The notes beneath the pieces were generated by a model. It was not told the DNA's origin and did no database searches. It worked only from the letters and a program-made list of their open reading frames with translations. From positions 124,001 to 188,000 of the forward strand of contig CAVWFK010000034.1 in assembly GCA_963754235.1 (NCBI GenBank): a DNA stretch of 64,000 nucleotides, in the 5' to 3' direction. This stretch comes from DATAYA01 sp963754235. Its GTDB lineage: Bacteria; Pseudomonadota; Alphaproteobacteria; Acetobacterales; Acetobacteraceae. The translations under genes were made by a program, and so were the position numbers. Shown here piece by piece: positions 28,311-38,142 of the stretch. The first letter of the stretch is position 1, and every line of letters begins with the position of its first letter.

Positions 28311-29162
28311 TCAGGAGGAAAAAGCGTTCCGGTGATCTTCAAGAAACTCGGCGAGTGACCTGGGTTTTCGGCCGAGGAGCATCGGAAGATCGGTTGAGAC
28401 GGCATTCTCGGCAGCACTGTACGCGGACGCAACATGGGCGAGGTCAAACGCGCGCCAGTCTAGAATTCCCGCCGCGAGCAGACGGGATTCGAAGTCTTCA
28501 GGCATGACTGGCTCATACGTGACCGCATGGCCGGCAACAGTGGCGAGCACAGTCGCGACCTCGTCATAGCTCAGAGCGACGGGTCCGGTCAGTGTGTATG
28601 CTTTACCGGCGTGTGCGGCGGGATTGTCGAGAACGACTGCCGCGGCAGCGCCGACATCGCGGGTGTCGACGAGGGAAAAGCGGCCACGCCCCATCGGAGC
28701 TGCGAGCCGTCCTTCGCGGCGAACAGCGTCTGCGGCCCGCAGCAGGTTCTGCATATAGAGGTGCGGCTTGAGAAGCGTCCAGTCTGCTGGACCCTCTCGG
28801 ATTGCTTTGTCGATTTCGTGATGCTCGCGCATCAACGCTATTGGAGACTCGGGGGATGCGCCGATCGCGGACAGCTTGACGATGTGCCGCACCTCGGCAT
28901 GACGGGCGTGCGCGAGCACGCGTTGATTCTGGGCAACCGAATCCGGACTATCCCTGCCGGCCAGCAGCATGACGGCAACGCCCTCGAGGGCTCTGGCGAG
29001 CGACCTGTCGTCGTCGAAGTTGCCCTGCACCACCTGGACACCTTCAGTCCCGGCGAACTCGGATGGCCTTCGCACCAGCGCGCGTACCTCTGCGCCGGCT
29101 GCGACAAGGGCAGTCATCGCTACACTTCCGACCTGGCCCGTTGCTCCCGTGAGCAATATCAT
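28311..29162 (-). CDS. NmrA/SDR-type NAD(P)-binding oxidoreductase
   Basis: A 283-residue atypical short-chain reductase with TGATGQVG at the very N-terminus, and no YxxxK catalytic pair in the usual place, as in the NmrA/YtfG (NAD(P)H:quinone or azoreductase-like) group. The gene and its flanks (about 28.2-29.2 kb) look lower in GC than both neighbours, which suggests transfer. It stands alone between two unrelated operons. Confidence 0.8.
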   Translation of the reverse strand: MILLTGATGQVGSVAMTALVAAGAEVRALVRRPSEFAGTEGVQVVQGNFDDDRSLARALEGVAVMLLAGRDSPDSVAQNQRVLAHARHAEVRHIVKLSAIGASPESPIALMREHHEIDKAIREGPADWTLLKPHLYMQNLLRAADAVRREGRLAAPMGRGRFSLVDTRDVGAAAAVVLDNPAAHAGKAYTLTGPVALSYDEVATVLATVAGHAVTYEPVMPEDFESRLLAAGILDWRAFDLAHVASAYSAAENAVSTDLPMLLGRKPRSLAEFLEDHRNAFSS

Positions 29163-29215
29163 GGATGTAATTCAACCTATTGTTTGCGTAGTCCTTCGAT
29201 CCGGGTAGTAAGGCA

Positions 29216-30613
29216 TTAGCGCGCCAGCTCCGCCAGCAGCCGTGCGTGGCTGCGCGCGCCCTTCTCGAAGCAGCGGAGCTCGAACTTCTCGTTCGGGCTG
29301 TGCACCTGGTCATCGTCCAACCCGAAGCCCATCAGCAGCGTATCCAGCCCCAGCAGCCGGCGCATGCTCTCCACCACCGGCACCGAGCCGCCGGACCCGA
29401 TCAGCACGGCGGGCCTGCCATACTCCGCTCCAAGCGCCGCCAGCGCAGCGCGCACCCATCGGCTGTCTGACGACACCTCGATCCCCGGCGAGGCGCCGAA
29501 TACCTGCACCCCGACCGTCGCGTCCTTCGGCTTGCGCGCCTCCACGAAGGCGCGAAATCCGGCCAGCACCGCCTGCGGGTCCTGCCCCGGCACCAGCCGG
29601 AACGAGACCTTGGCGTGCGCCTCCGAGGCGATCACGGTCTTGCTGCCGGCGCCGGTATAGCCGCCCCAGATGCCGTTGATGTCGGCGGTCGGGCGCGCCC
29701 ATAGCCGCTCCAGCGGGCTCCGCCCCGCTTCGCCCGCCGGCACCGAGAGGCCGATCGCGGCCAGGAACGCCGCCTCGTCGAAGCCGAGCGAGTCCCACTC
29801 GCGCTTACGCGCGTCGGACAGGTCCCGCACGCCGTCGTAAAAGCCGGGGATCTGGATACGTCCCCCGGCATCCTTGAGCCCGCCCAGGATCGCGGTGATC
29901 GCGTTGCACGGATTGAGCGCCGAGCCGCCATATATTCCGGAATGCAGATCGCGCGACGCGGCCTTGAGGTCGAGCTGCACATAGAGGATGCCGCGCAGCC
30001 CGGTGGTGATCGCCGGCGTGTCGATGTCCCACATGCTGGTATCGGAAATCACTGCGACATCGGCGCGAAGCGCGTCGCGGTTGGCCTCGATGAACGGGTC
30101 GAGGTTGATGCTGCTGATCTCTTCCTCGCCCTCGATCAGCACCGTGGCGCCAACCGGCAACCCGCCCGCCTTGTGCCAGGCGCGGAACGCTTCGAGCCAC
30201 ATCATCGTCTGGCCCTTGTCGTCGACCGCGCCGCGCGCCACGGCGCGCTTGCCATGCGGGCCATCGACCAGCACCGGCTCGAAGGGCGGGCTGGTCCAGA
30301 GGTCGAGCGGATCGGGAGGCTGCACGTCATAGTGCCCGTAATAGAGCAGGTGCGGCGCCTCCCGCCCTCCGGCTCCCCGGGCGCCGGCATGGTGGGCGAG
30401 CACGACCGGATGGCCCTTGGTCGGCCGCACCTCGGCGGCGAAGCCGATCCCGGCGAGTTGGGCGGCGAACCATTCGGCAGCGCGGCGGCAATCGGCGGCG
30501 TGGTCGGGCTGGGCGCTGATGCTGGGAATGCGCAGCACCTCGAACCAGCGCGCGCGGGCGCCCTCGCGGTCGGCTTCGAGTGCCGCGAGAGCGGGGTCGG
30601 CGGCGTCGGTCAT
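29216..30613 (-). CDS. M20-family dipeptidase
   Basis: A 465-residue zinc peptidase of the M20 dipeptidase group. Metal-binding motifs are YYGHYDVQP (His and Asp), GAVDDKGQ and EGEEEISS; a dimerisation domain lies in between. The ATG at 30613 follows AAGGAG, and the frame is open upstream into the TetR gene. It starts 13 bp after tetR ends on the same strand, so they may be co-transcribed. Cytoplasmic; substrate unknown. Confidence 0.88.
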   Translation of the reverse strand: MTDAADPALAALEADREGARARWFEVLRIPSISAQPDHAADCRRAAEWFAAQLAGIGFAAEVRPTKGHPVVLAHHAGARGAGGREAPHLLYYGHYDVQPPDPLDLWTSPPFEPVLVDGPHGKRAVARGAVDDKGQTMMWLEAFRAWHKAGGLPVGATVLIEGEEEISSINLDPFIEANRDALRADVAVISDTSMWDIDTPAITTGLRGILYVQLDLKAASRDLHSGIYGGSALNPCNAITAILGGLKDAGGRIQIPGFYDGVRDLSDARKREWDSLGFDEAAFLAAIGLSVPAGEAGRSPLERLWARPTADINGIWGGYTGAGSKTVIASEAHAKVSFRLVPGQDPQAVLAGFRAFVEARKPKDATVGVQVFGASPGIEVSSDSRWVRAALAALGAEYGRPAVLIGSGGSVPVVESMRRLLGLDTLLMGFGLDDDQVHSPNEKFELRCFEKGARSHARLLAELAR

Positions 30614-30626
30614 GCAAGGCTCCTTG

Positions 30627-31259
30627 TCAGGGTCGGACGGCATAGCGAGCCAGGAACATCTCCACCGAGGCCGCGACCACGCGTTCGATCTGCGCCGCAT
30701 CCGGCTGCTCCTGGAGCAGCAGCCGGCACGAGAGGCCGAGCCTGGTCTGGCAGAGGGAGAGGAACTGCTCGGCGGCGAACGCCGGATCATCGACACAAAG
30801 CCGCCCGCGCGCGGTCTGCTCGGCGAGCCACGCCGCCGTGCTGGCGATCGCACGCGCCGGCCCGGCATCATAGAAGGTCTGCGCGAGCGCTGGAAACTTG
30901 CCGGCTTCGGAGATGACGACGCGGTAGATCGCAAGCCCAGCGGGCGAAAGCATCAGTCCGAGCATCCGCTGCCCGATCTCATGCAGCGTTGCGGCCGGGT
31001 CGCCGTCCGGCTCGATGTGCCCGAACACGCGCGCCAGATTGGCGGTGCATTGCTGCTCGACATGGGCCGCGAACAACTCGGCCTTGCCGGCGAAATAGTT
31101 ATAGAGGGTGCCCTTGGAGACGCCGGCCTGCTGCGCGATCCGCGCCATGCTGGCGCCCTCGTACCCGTCCTCGGCGAAAACCAGCGCCGCCCCGGCCAGG
31201 ATCACGGCCCGCTTCTCCGGGGTCAGGTGCTCGGGTGGCAGCGCATCGGCTTCCGACAT
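30627..31259 (-). CDS. TetR/AcrR-family repressor next to the efflux outer-membrane factor
   Basis: A 210-residue regulator. The helix-turn-helix at about residues 16-60 contains ASMARIAQQAGVSKGTLYNYF; the rest is a ligand-binding helical domain. It is divergent from the outer-membrane factor gene, and a palindromic operator sits between them. The same operator also precedes emrA at 41 kb. The inferred role is repression of both loci and perhaps itself, with release by a drug-like ligand. Confidence 0.9.
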   Translation of the reverse strand: MSEADALPPEHLTPEKRAVILAGAALVFAEDGYEGASMARIAQQAGVSKGTLYNYFAGKAELFAAHVEQQCTANLARVFGHIEPDGDPAATLHEIGQRMLGLMLSPAGLAIYRVVISEAGKFPALAQTFYDAGPARAIASTAAWLAEQTARGRLCVDDPAFAAEQFLSLCQTRLGLSCRLLLQEQPDAAQIERVVAASVEMFLARYAVRP

Positions 31260-31344
31260 GGTGATTGGTGCCGCGCTCTGCGCTGTGGTCTGAACCCGAC
31301 GACTACACCTTCCGGCGCCGATCTCCTATAGCTCGGCGCGGCGT

Positions 31345-31358
31345 TGACCGACCGGTCA
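31345..31358. promoter_or_regulatory. TetR-type operator upstream of the outer-membrane factor
   Basis: TGACCG-AC-CGGTCA, an inverted repeat with 6-bp arms, in the 128-bp divergent gap between tetR and the efflux gene. It nearly equals the operator at 41081-41094. A TATAGG hexamer on the minus strand (31324-31329) could be the tetR -10. Confidence 0.7.
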
Positions 31359-31387
31359 GCGGGCACGTGCCGGCAGAGGGGCGAGGA

Positions 31388-32947
31388 ATGGGTGGGTGGC
31401 GGGGGCATCGGATCGGGCCGCCGGCGGCGGTGGCAGCGGCATTGCTGCTTGGCGGCTGCACGATGGGGCCGGATTTCGTGCCCCCGCGCCTGTTCTCGCC
31501 CGCGTCCTGGTTCGCCGGCCGGCCGAAGCCGCCGGCTTCCCTGGCCAGCGAACCGGTGCAGCGGCCGATCGATGTCGATTGGTGGTCGCTGTTCGACGAC
31601 CCGGAACTCACCTCGCTGGAGCGTCGCGTCGCGTTCGCGAACCTCGACGTCCGCACCGCCACCATCCGCCTGGCCGAGAGCCGCGAGCAGCGCGCCATCG
31701 TCTCGGCCTCAGCTTTCCCGCAGGTGAACGGCAATACCTCCTACAACCGCGAGAAGGCGAGCGCGAAAGGCGTGCTCTCGCTCACCCCCAGTGGTGCAAC
31801 TGGTGCGAACGGCGCCTCGCAGGGGACGGTCGCGAACGGCACAGGCTTCGGCGTCGGCGCGCCGAATCCCATCTTTCAGCCGTTCGACCTCTGGCAGTAC
31901 GGATTCGACGCGAGCTGGGAACTCGATCTGTGGGGCCGGGTGCGGCGCCAGATCGAATTGGCCAAGGCGTCGGTGGTCGCCTCGGCCGACGCCCGCCGCG
32001 CCTCGCTGCTCTCCGTGCTCGCCGAGGTGGCGCGCGACTACCTCAGCTTACGCGGCACCCAAACCGCACTTCGCATCCAGCGGGAAAATCTGCGCACCGC
32101 GCAGGAGAGCCTGCGCCTGACGCGCGAGCGCGCCGCCGGCGGGCTGACCACCGATCTCGACGTCGCCAACGCGGCCGCTCAGGTGGCGAGCACCGAAGCG
32201 CAGATCCCCGCCCTGCAGCAGCAGGAGGCGGAGCAGATCAACGCGCTGAGCTTCCTGCTCGGCGACACGCCGGGCGCGCTGCGCGCCGAACTCGCGACCT
32301 TCAAGCCCATCCCGCCGGTGCCGCCCAAGGTGCCGATCGGCCTGCCGGCGGAGCTGGCCCGCCGCCGCCCCGACATCCGCGAGGCCGAGGCGCAGCTCCA
32401 CGCGGCGACCGCCGATATCGGCGTTGCGGTCGCCGATTTCTACCCGCAGGTCACGCTCTCGGGCAGCCTCGGCATCCAGGCGCTGCAATTCAAGGATCTC
32501 GCCAACTGGGGTGCGCGGCAATACGCGATAGGGCCGGGGATCACGCTGCCGATCTTCCGCGGCGGCGAACTGCGCGGCACGCTTGAGCTGCGCAAGGCGC
32601 AGCAGCAGGAGGCGGCGGTGAACTACCAGCGCACCGTGCTGCAGGCCTGGCACGACGTCGATAACACGCTCACCGCCTATGCCGACGAGCAGCGTCGCCG
32701 GGCGGCGCTTGGCGTCGCCGTGCAGCAGAGCCAGCGTGCGCTGGGGCTGGCGCGCGATCGCTACGCACAGGGCCTGGCCGATTTCCTTCAGGTGCTGGAT
32801 GCCCAGCGCACCCTGCTTGCCGCAGAGCAGCAATATGCCAGCAGCACGACCACGGTCTCGACCAATCTGGTGCAGCTCTACAAGGCGCTGGGCGGCGGAT
32901 GGGAGACGATCTTTCCGGTGCGGCCACATAAGGCGGCAAAAATATAA
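31388..32947 (+). CDS. NodT-family efflux outer-membrane lipoprotein
   Basis: A 519-residue TolC-like outer-membrane factor of the NodT/OprM group, the exit duct of a tripartite pump. The lipobox is LLLGGC near residue 22, followed by TMGPDF as in OprM relatives. Two long coiled-coil repeats follow, the second with LARRRPDIREAEAQLHAATA. The ATG at 31388 follows GCGAGGA; the frame is open upstream across the operator. EmrAB at 38-41 kb carries the same operator and has no outer-membrane gene beside it, so it is the likely partner. Confidence 0.9.
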   Translation: MGGWRGHRIGPPAAVAAALLLGGCTMGPDFVPPRLFSPASWFAGRPKPPASLASEPVQRPIDVDWWSLFDDPELTSLERRVAFANLDVRTATIRLAESREQRAIVSASAFPQVNGNTSYNREKASAKGVLSLTPSGATGANGASQGTVANGTGFGVGAPNPIFQPFDLWQYGFDASWELDLWGRVRRQIELAKASVVASADARRASLLSVLAEVARDYLSLRGTQTALRIQRENLRTAQESLRLTRERAAGGLTTDLDVANAAAQVASTEAQIPALQQQEAEQINALSFLLGDTPGALRAELATFKPIPPVPPKVPIGLPAELARRRPDIREAEAQLHAATADIGVAVADFYPQVTLSGSLGIQALQFKDLANWGARQYAIGPGITLPIFRGGELRGTLELRKAQQQEAAVNYQRTVLQAWHDVDNTLTAYADEQRRRAALGVAVQQSQRALGLARDRYAQGLADFLQVLDAQRTLLAAEQQYASSTTTVSTNLVQLYKALGGGWETIFPVRPHKAAKI

Positions 32948-32983
32948 TGATACCTCACCGTACCAGACTCTGCCCGCGGCGGG

Positions 32984-33060
32984 TGGGGCGAGCGATGGGA
33001 CTCGAACCCACGGCATCCAAGACCACAACCTGGCGCTCTACCACCTGAGCTACGCCCGCC
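32984..33060 (-). tRNA. tRNA-His (GTG anticodon)
   Basis: On the minus strand a full cloverleaf is seen: G(-1), acceptor GCGGGCG pairing with CGCTCGC, D arm AGCTCAGGTGGTAGAGC, anticodon loop TTGTGGT with GTG, T arm GTGGGTTCGAGTCCCAT, then C73 and an encoded CCA. The extra 5' G opposite C73 is the tRNA-His identity mark. Confidence 0.95.
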
Positions 33061-33084
33061 ACCGCAGTCGCGCGAATACGCCGA

Positions 33085-34299
33085 TCAGCCGGCGGCCGTC
33101 AACTTGGCCTCCAGCTCCGCATCGTGCGCCGCCCGGGCGCGGGCGGCGAAGTGACGCTCGAGCCGCAAGGCCGCCTCGTCGAGCACCGCATCCTCCTTGC
33201 AGAAGGCGAACCGTGCGTACTGCCTCGGCGGGTTGTCCACATGGAACGCAGAGTGCGGGATCGCGGTGACGCCGGCGTGCTCGGTGATGTAGCGGCAGAA
33301 CGCCTCGTCGTCGCCGGCGAAGCCGAGCGGCGCGAAATCCGCGGTCACGAAATAGCTGCCCATGGTCGGCAGCACCGTCATCCCGGCCCGCCGCAGCCCC
33401 GCCGCCAGCCGGTCGCGCTTGGCGGCGAGACCGCCGGCAAGTCCGGCAAAATACGCCTCATCCTTGGCCAGCCCCACCGCGACCGCGCGCTGCAGATTGG
33501 GCGGCGTGGTGAAGGTCAGGTTTTGGTGCGCTTTCGCGATCACGTTCGCCATCGCCGACGGCGCGGTGACGTAGCCGACCTTCCAACCGGTCAGGCTGAA
33601 CGTCTTGCCCGCACTGCCGATGCGCGCCACACGCCGGCGCAGGCCGGGCAAGGTCATCAGCGGGATGTGCCGCCAGCCGTCGAAGGTCAGGTGCTCATAG
33701 ACCTCGTCGCACACCGCATAGGCGTCATGCTTCTGCAAGAGGTCGGCGATGAAGGCCAGTTCGACCGCGGTGAACACCTTGCCGGTCGGATTCATCGGCG
33801 TGTTGAGCAGAATCGCCTTGGTGCGCGGCCCGAACGCGGCGGCGAGCTCGGCGCGCGGCAGCTCCCAGCGCGGCGCGTGCAGGCGCACGATCCGGGCCTC
33901 GGCCCCGAGGAGCCGCACCACCGGCAGATAGGTGTCATAGAGCGGCTCGATCAGCACCACCTCGTCGCCCGGGTCGAGCAGCGCCATCAGGCAGGCGGTG
34001 ATCGCCTCGGTCGCCCCGCAGGTGACGACGATTTCGTGGTCGGGATCGACCTCCAGCCCGTAGAAGCGGCGGTTCACCGCCGCGACCGCCTGGCGCAGCT
34101 CGGGCACGCCGGTCAGCGGCGGATACTGGTTGCGGCCGTCGAGCAGCGCCGCCGCCGCCGCGCGGACCACATCCTGCGGGCCTTCGGCGTCGGGAAAACC
34201 CTGGCCGAGATTGATCGACCGGTGCTGGGCGGCGAGGGCGGACATCACCGTAAAGATGGTGGTGCCGGTGGCGGACAGCAGCGCGTTGGCCGGCTTCAC
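33085..34299 (-). CDS. PLP-dependent class I/II aminotransferase
   Basis: A 404-residue fold-type I aminotransferase. The PLP lysine is in GSAGKTFSLTGWKVGY; NTPMNPTGKVF, CDEVYEHL and the C-terminal Arg (QYARFAFCKED) are also present. The sequence resembles the kynurenine/methionine aminotransferase YbdL group and some N-succinyl-diaminopimelate aminotransferases; the substrate cannot be fixed. The GTG start follows GGAGGAG. It lies 24 bp upstream of the tRNA-His gene, both read leftwards. Confidence 0.88.
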   Translation of the reverse strand: MKPANALLSATGTTIFTVMSALAAQHRSINLGQGFPDAEGPQDVVRAAAAALLDGRNQYPPLTGVPELRQAVAAVNRRFYGLEVDPDHEIVVTCGATEAITACLMALLDPGDEVVLIEPLYDTYLPVVRLLGAEARIVRLHAPRWELPRAELAAAFGPRTKAILLNTPMNPTGKVFTAVELAFIADLLQKHDAYAVCDEVYEHLTFDGWRHIPLMTLPGLRRRVARIGSAGKTFSLTGWKVGYVTAPSAMANVIAKAHQNLTFTTPPNLQRAVAVGLAKDEAYFAGLAGGLAAKRDRLAAGLRRAGMTVLPTMGSYFVTADFAPLGFAGDDEAFCRYITEHAGVTAIPHSAFHVDNPPRQYARFAFCKEDAVLDEAALRLERHFAARARAAHDAELEAKLTAAG

Positions 34300-34476
34300 G
34301 GCATCTCCTCCCGGTCCCGGTCATGCGAAGGTAGTCAAGCCAAACCGGCACACTATCGCAGATCGCCGGTGGGCAGCAACCGGTGCCTGCCCGCAACGTG
34401 GGCATCTGCCGCCCCTACTGCTCGCCGGACGGGCGCGGCGCGCGCCGCTCCCGCGGCCGGAGGCACGCATCGTGGC

Positions 34477-34492
34477 TGGCACGCGAAATGCA
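34477..34492 (+). promoter_or_regulatory. Sigma-54 (-24/-12) promoter of glnBA
   Basis: TGGCACGCGAAATGCA has the GG and GC of an RpoN promoter 12 bases apart and only one departure from TGGCAC-N5-TTGCA. It lies about 110 bases before glnB, where an NtrC-dependent promoter is expected from other proteobacteria. I could not recognise a full NtrC site in the rest of 34300-34600, which holds no gene. Confidence 0.65.
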
Positions 34493-34600
34493 TGGGGACG
34501 CCAGGATGGAGCTGGGCGCGCGCTTGTGGGGCAGGCCCCACCCGGCGTAATCACACGCGCCGCGAGCCGGCGGCCGAGTTCCGCGAGGGGTGTTTCGCGC

Positions 34601-34939
34601 ATGAAGAAGATCGAGGCGGTGATCAAGCCGTTCAAGCTGGATGAGGTGAAGGAGGCGCTCCACGAGGTCGGACTGCAAGGGATCACCGTGGTCGAAGCGA
34701 AGGGCTTCGGCCGCCAGAAGGGCCACACCGAACTCTATCGCGGCGCCGAATACGTGGTCGATTTCCTCCCCAAGGTGAAGATCGAGGTGGTGTGCGAGGA
34801 TGCGGTGGTCGAACGTGCGGTGGAGGCGATCATGGCGGCCGCCCGCACCGGCCGCATCGGCGACGGCAAGATCTTCGTCAGCGCGATCGAGGAAGTGATT
34901 CGTATCCGCACCGGCGAGCGCGGCGAGGCGGCGATCTGA
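34601..34939 (+). CDS. glnB: Nitrogen regulatory protein PII
   Basis: A 112-residue PII signal protein that reads 2-oxoglutarate and ATP/ADP and controls glutamine synthetase adenylylation and NtrB. The uridylylation site Tyr51 is in the T-loop (RGAEYVVDF), and the B- and C-loop signatures TGRIGDGKIFV and the early KPFKLDEVKEAL are intact. The ATG at 34601 gives the canonical MKKIEAVIKPFKL N-terminus. glnA follows after 86 bp. Confidence 0.97.
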   Translation: MKKIEAVIKPFKLDEVKEALHEVGLQGITVVEAKGFGRQKGHTELYRGAEYVVDFLPKVKIEVVCEDAVVERAVEAIMAAARTGRIGDGKIFVSAIEEVIRIRTGERGEAAI

Positions 34940-34970
34940 CCCGCGGCGAGCGCGGACGACGAACGATCAG

Positions 34971-34993
34971 GCGGGCTGCGCGGGGCGGCCCGC
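34971..34993 (+). terminator. Hairpin between glnB and glnA
   Basis: GCGGGC (34971-34976) pairs with GCCCGC (34988-34993), followed by TCTTTG. The stem is short, the loop long (11 nt) and the T-run poor. It may act as a partial terminator or processing site that sets the glnB:glnA ratio, rather than a full stop. Confidence 0.35.
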
Positions 34994-35025
34994 TCTTTGC
35001 GTGAAAGAAGGACGAACAGCAAGTT

Positions 35026-36459
<1,434 letters not shown>

Positions 36460-36636
36460 TCCCGCTGCCGGTCCCCCAGCCCCCTCCCCTTGCGGGACCC
36501 GCGACGGGAAGACCGGCGGCTTGCGGGGGCCGTCAGCGACCTCGTCACGGCGCGACAGGCCGAGCGTTTGCCGATAGACTGCGCCAGCGGCCGTGGTATG
36601 GCGCCGCGCTACGGCTATCTGCAGTTGAAGGCTCAG

Positions 36637-37186
36637 ATGACCGCCCCGGCACACGCCCGCATGACGTCCGACCAGTTCATCGCCTGGGCCATGTCGCGCC
36701 CCAAGGGTGAACGCTACGAGCTGACTGCCGGCGAGGTGGTCGCCATGGCACCCGAGCGGGCCGCTCATGCCCGCACCAAACTTCGTGTCGTGCGCCGTCT
36801 TGCCGAGGCAATCGAGGCGCAAGGGTTGCCTTGCGAGGCCTACGCCGACGGCATGGCCGTGGAGGTGGATGCGAACACGATCTATGAGCCGGATGCCATG
36901 GTTCGCTGCGGTGAGCTGCTGCCGGACGAAGCGATCAAGGTCACGGACCCGGTCATAGTCGTCGAGGTGCTGTCGCCTTCGACGCGCGCCGGGGATGCCG
37001 GTGCCAAGCTCGAGGACTATTTCCGGCTCCCCCTCCATGCGTCACTACCTCATCGTCAAGACAGAGAACCGCACCGTGATCCACCATGCGCGCGATGCGG
37101 CCGGCGCGATCGCGACCCGGATCATCAAGGACGGCCCCATCATCCTCGACCCGCCCGGCATCGAGCTTCGCGACGTCTTCGGCTGA
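36637..37186 (+). CDS. Uma2-family (DUF820) putative nuclease, one frameshift
   Basis: About 183 residues of the Uma2 family, a PD-(D/E)XK-like fold common in cyanobacteria and soil bacteria. Motifs YELTAGEVVAMAPE, YEPDAMVRCG and VIVVEVLSPSTRAGD are present, including the Asp and Glu-x-Leu of the presumed nuclease site. The frame breaks in a run of five C at 37029-37033; four C would restore FRLPSMRHYLIVKTENRTV. So a one-base insertion, or a homopolymer error. Function of the family in bacteria is unproven. Confidence 0.75.
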
Positions 37187-37230
37187 CGCGGGTGTGATTG
37201 CCGGTTTCCCCCCGAGACGCCGAGGCCCCG

Positions 37231-38127
37231 GTGAGCCAGATTGAGCAGAGCGTGGCCGTGCCGCTGGCCGGCGCGACCACGGACTATCGCCGCGGCGCGC
37301 TGCTGGTCGGCGGGGCCGCGCTGGCCTGGAGCACGGCTGGGCTGCTGGTGCGCTGGACCGCGAACGATCCATGGACGACGCTGTTCTGGCGCGCGGTGTT
37401 TGCCTCCGCGGCCCTGCTCGTCTGGCTCCGCATCGCGGCCCCGGGGCGGATGCTGCCGGCGTTTCGCGAGCTCGGGCCGGTCGGGCTGCTGCTGGCACTC
37501 TGCCTCGCCGGTTCGATGATCACTTTCATCAACGCGCTGGCGCTCACCACGGTCGCGAGCGTGATGGTGTTCCAGGCGGTCTCGCCGTTGCTCGCCGCGT
37601 TGCTCGGTTGGGCCTGGCTCGGCGAGCGCCTCTCGCGGCGCACCCTGTTCGCGATTCTCGGCGCGCTCGCGGGCGTTGTCATCATGGTGTCGGGCGATCT
37701 TGGTGGCGGCGGGCTCGCTGGTGACGCAATCGGCCTCGGCATGGCCATCGCTTCGGCGCTCACCATCGTGCTTGCGCGCCTCGACCGGCGCGTTTCGATG
37801 GCGGCGGCGACCTTCGCCGGCATGGCGATAACGGCCGTGGTCGCGCTGCCGATGACACGCTTCGCGCTTCCCACGGGCGACTATACGCTGCTCGCGCTGT
37901 TCGGCTTCGGGCAGATGGCGTTCGCGCTGGTGCTGTTCACGACCGGCGTGCGTCTGATGCCGGCGGCCGATGCCGGGCTGATCACCCTGCTTGAATGCGT
38001 GCTGGCGCCGCTCTGGGTCTGGCTCGCCTTCGCCGAGGCGCCGGAGGCGCGCACGATCGCAGGTGGTGCCGTGGTGCTGGTCGCGGTCGTCGTGTCCGGA
38101 ATGCGGGGCCGGCAGCCGGCGCGCTGA
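37231..38127 (+). CDS. EamA/DMT-family transporter
   Basis: A 298-residue inner-membrane protein with about ten helices in two EamA repeats (first WSTAGLLVRW onward, second beginning near LAGDAIGLGMAIASA). Drug/metabolite transporters of this type export small metabolites such as amino acids; the substrate is unknown. GTG at 37231 follows GAGG at a 6-base spacing; a TTG at 37198 is also in frame. Convergent with emrB, 15 bp apart. Confidence 0.87.
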   Translation: MSQIEQSVAVPLAGATTDYRRGALLVGGAALAWSTAGLLVRWTANDPWTTLFWRAVFASAALLVWLRIAAPGRMLPAFRELGPVGLLLALCLAGSMITFINALALTTVASVMVFQAVSPLLAALLGWAWLGERLSRRTLFAILGALAGVVIMVSGDLGGGGLAGDAIGLGMAIASALTIVLARLDRRVSMAAATFAGMAITAVVALPMTRFALPTGDYTLLALFGFGQMAFALVLFTTGVRLMPAADAGLITLLECVLAPLWVWLAFAEAPEARTIAGGAVVLVAVVVSGMRGRQPAR

Positions 38128-38142
38128 GCCGGCAGCCTATCC

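Noticed and set aside
34300..34476. NtrC-binding palindrome before glnB
   Set aside because: Several GGTGC/GCACC-like pieces exist, but none forms a properly spaced palindrome, so no site is claimed.
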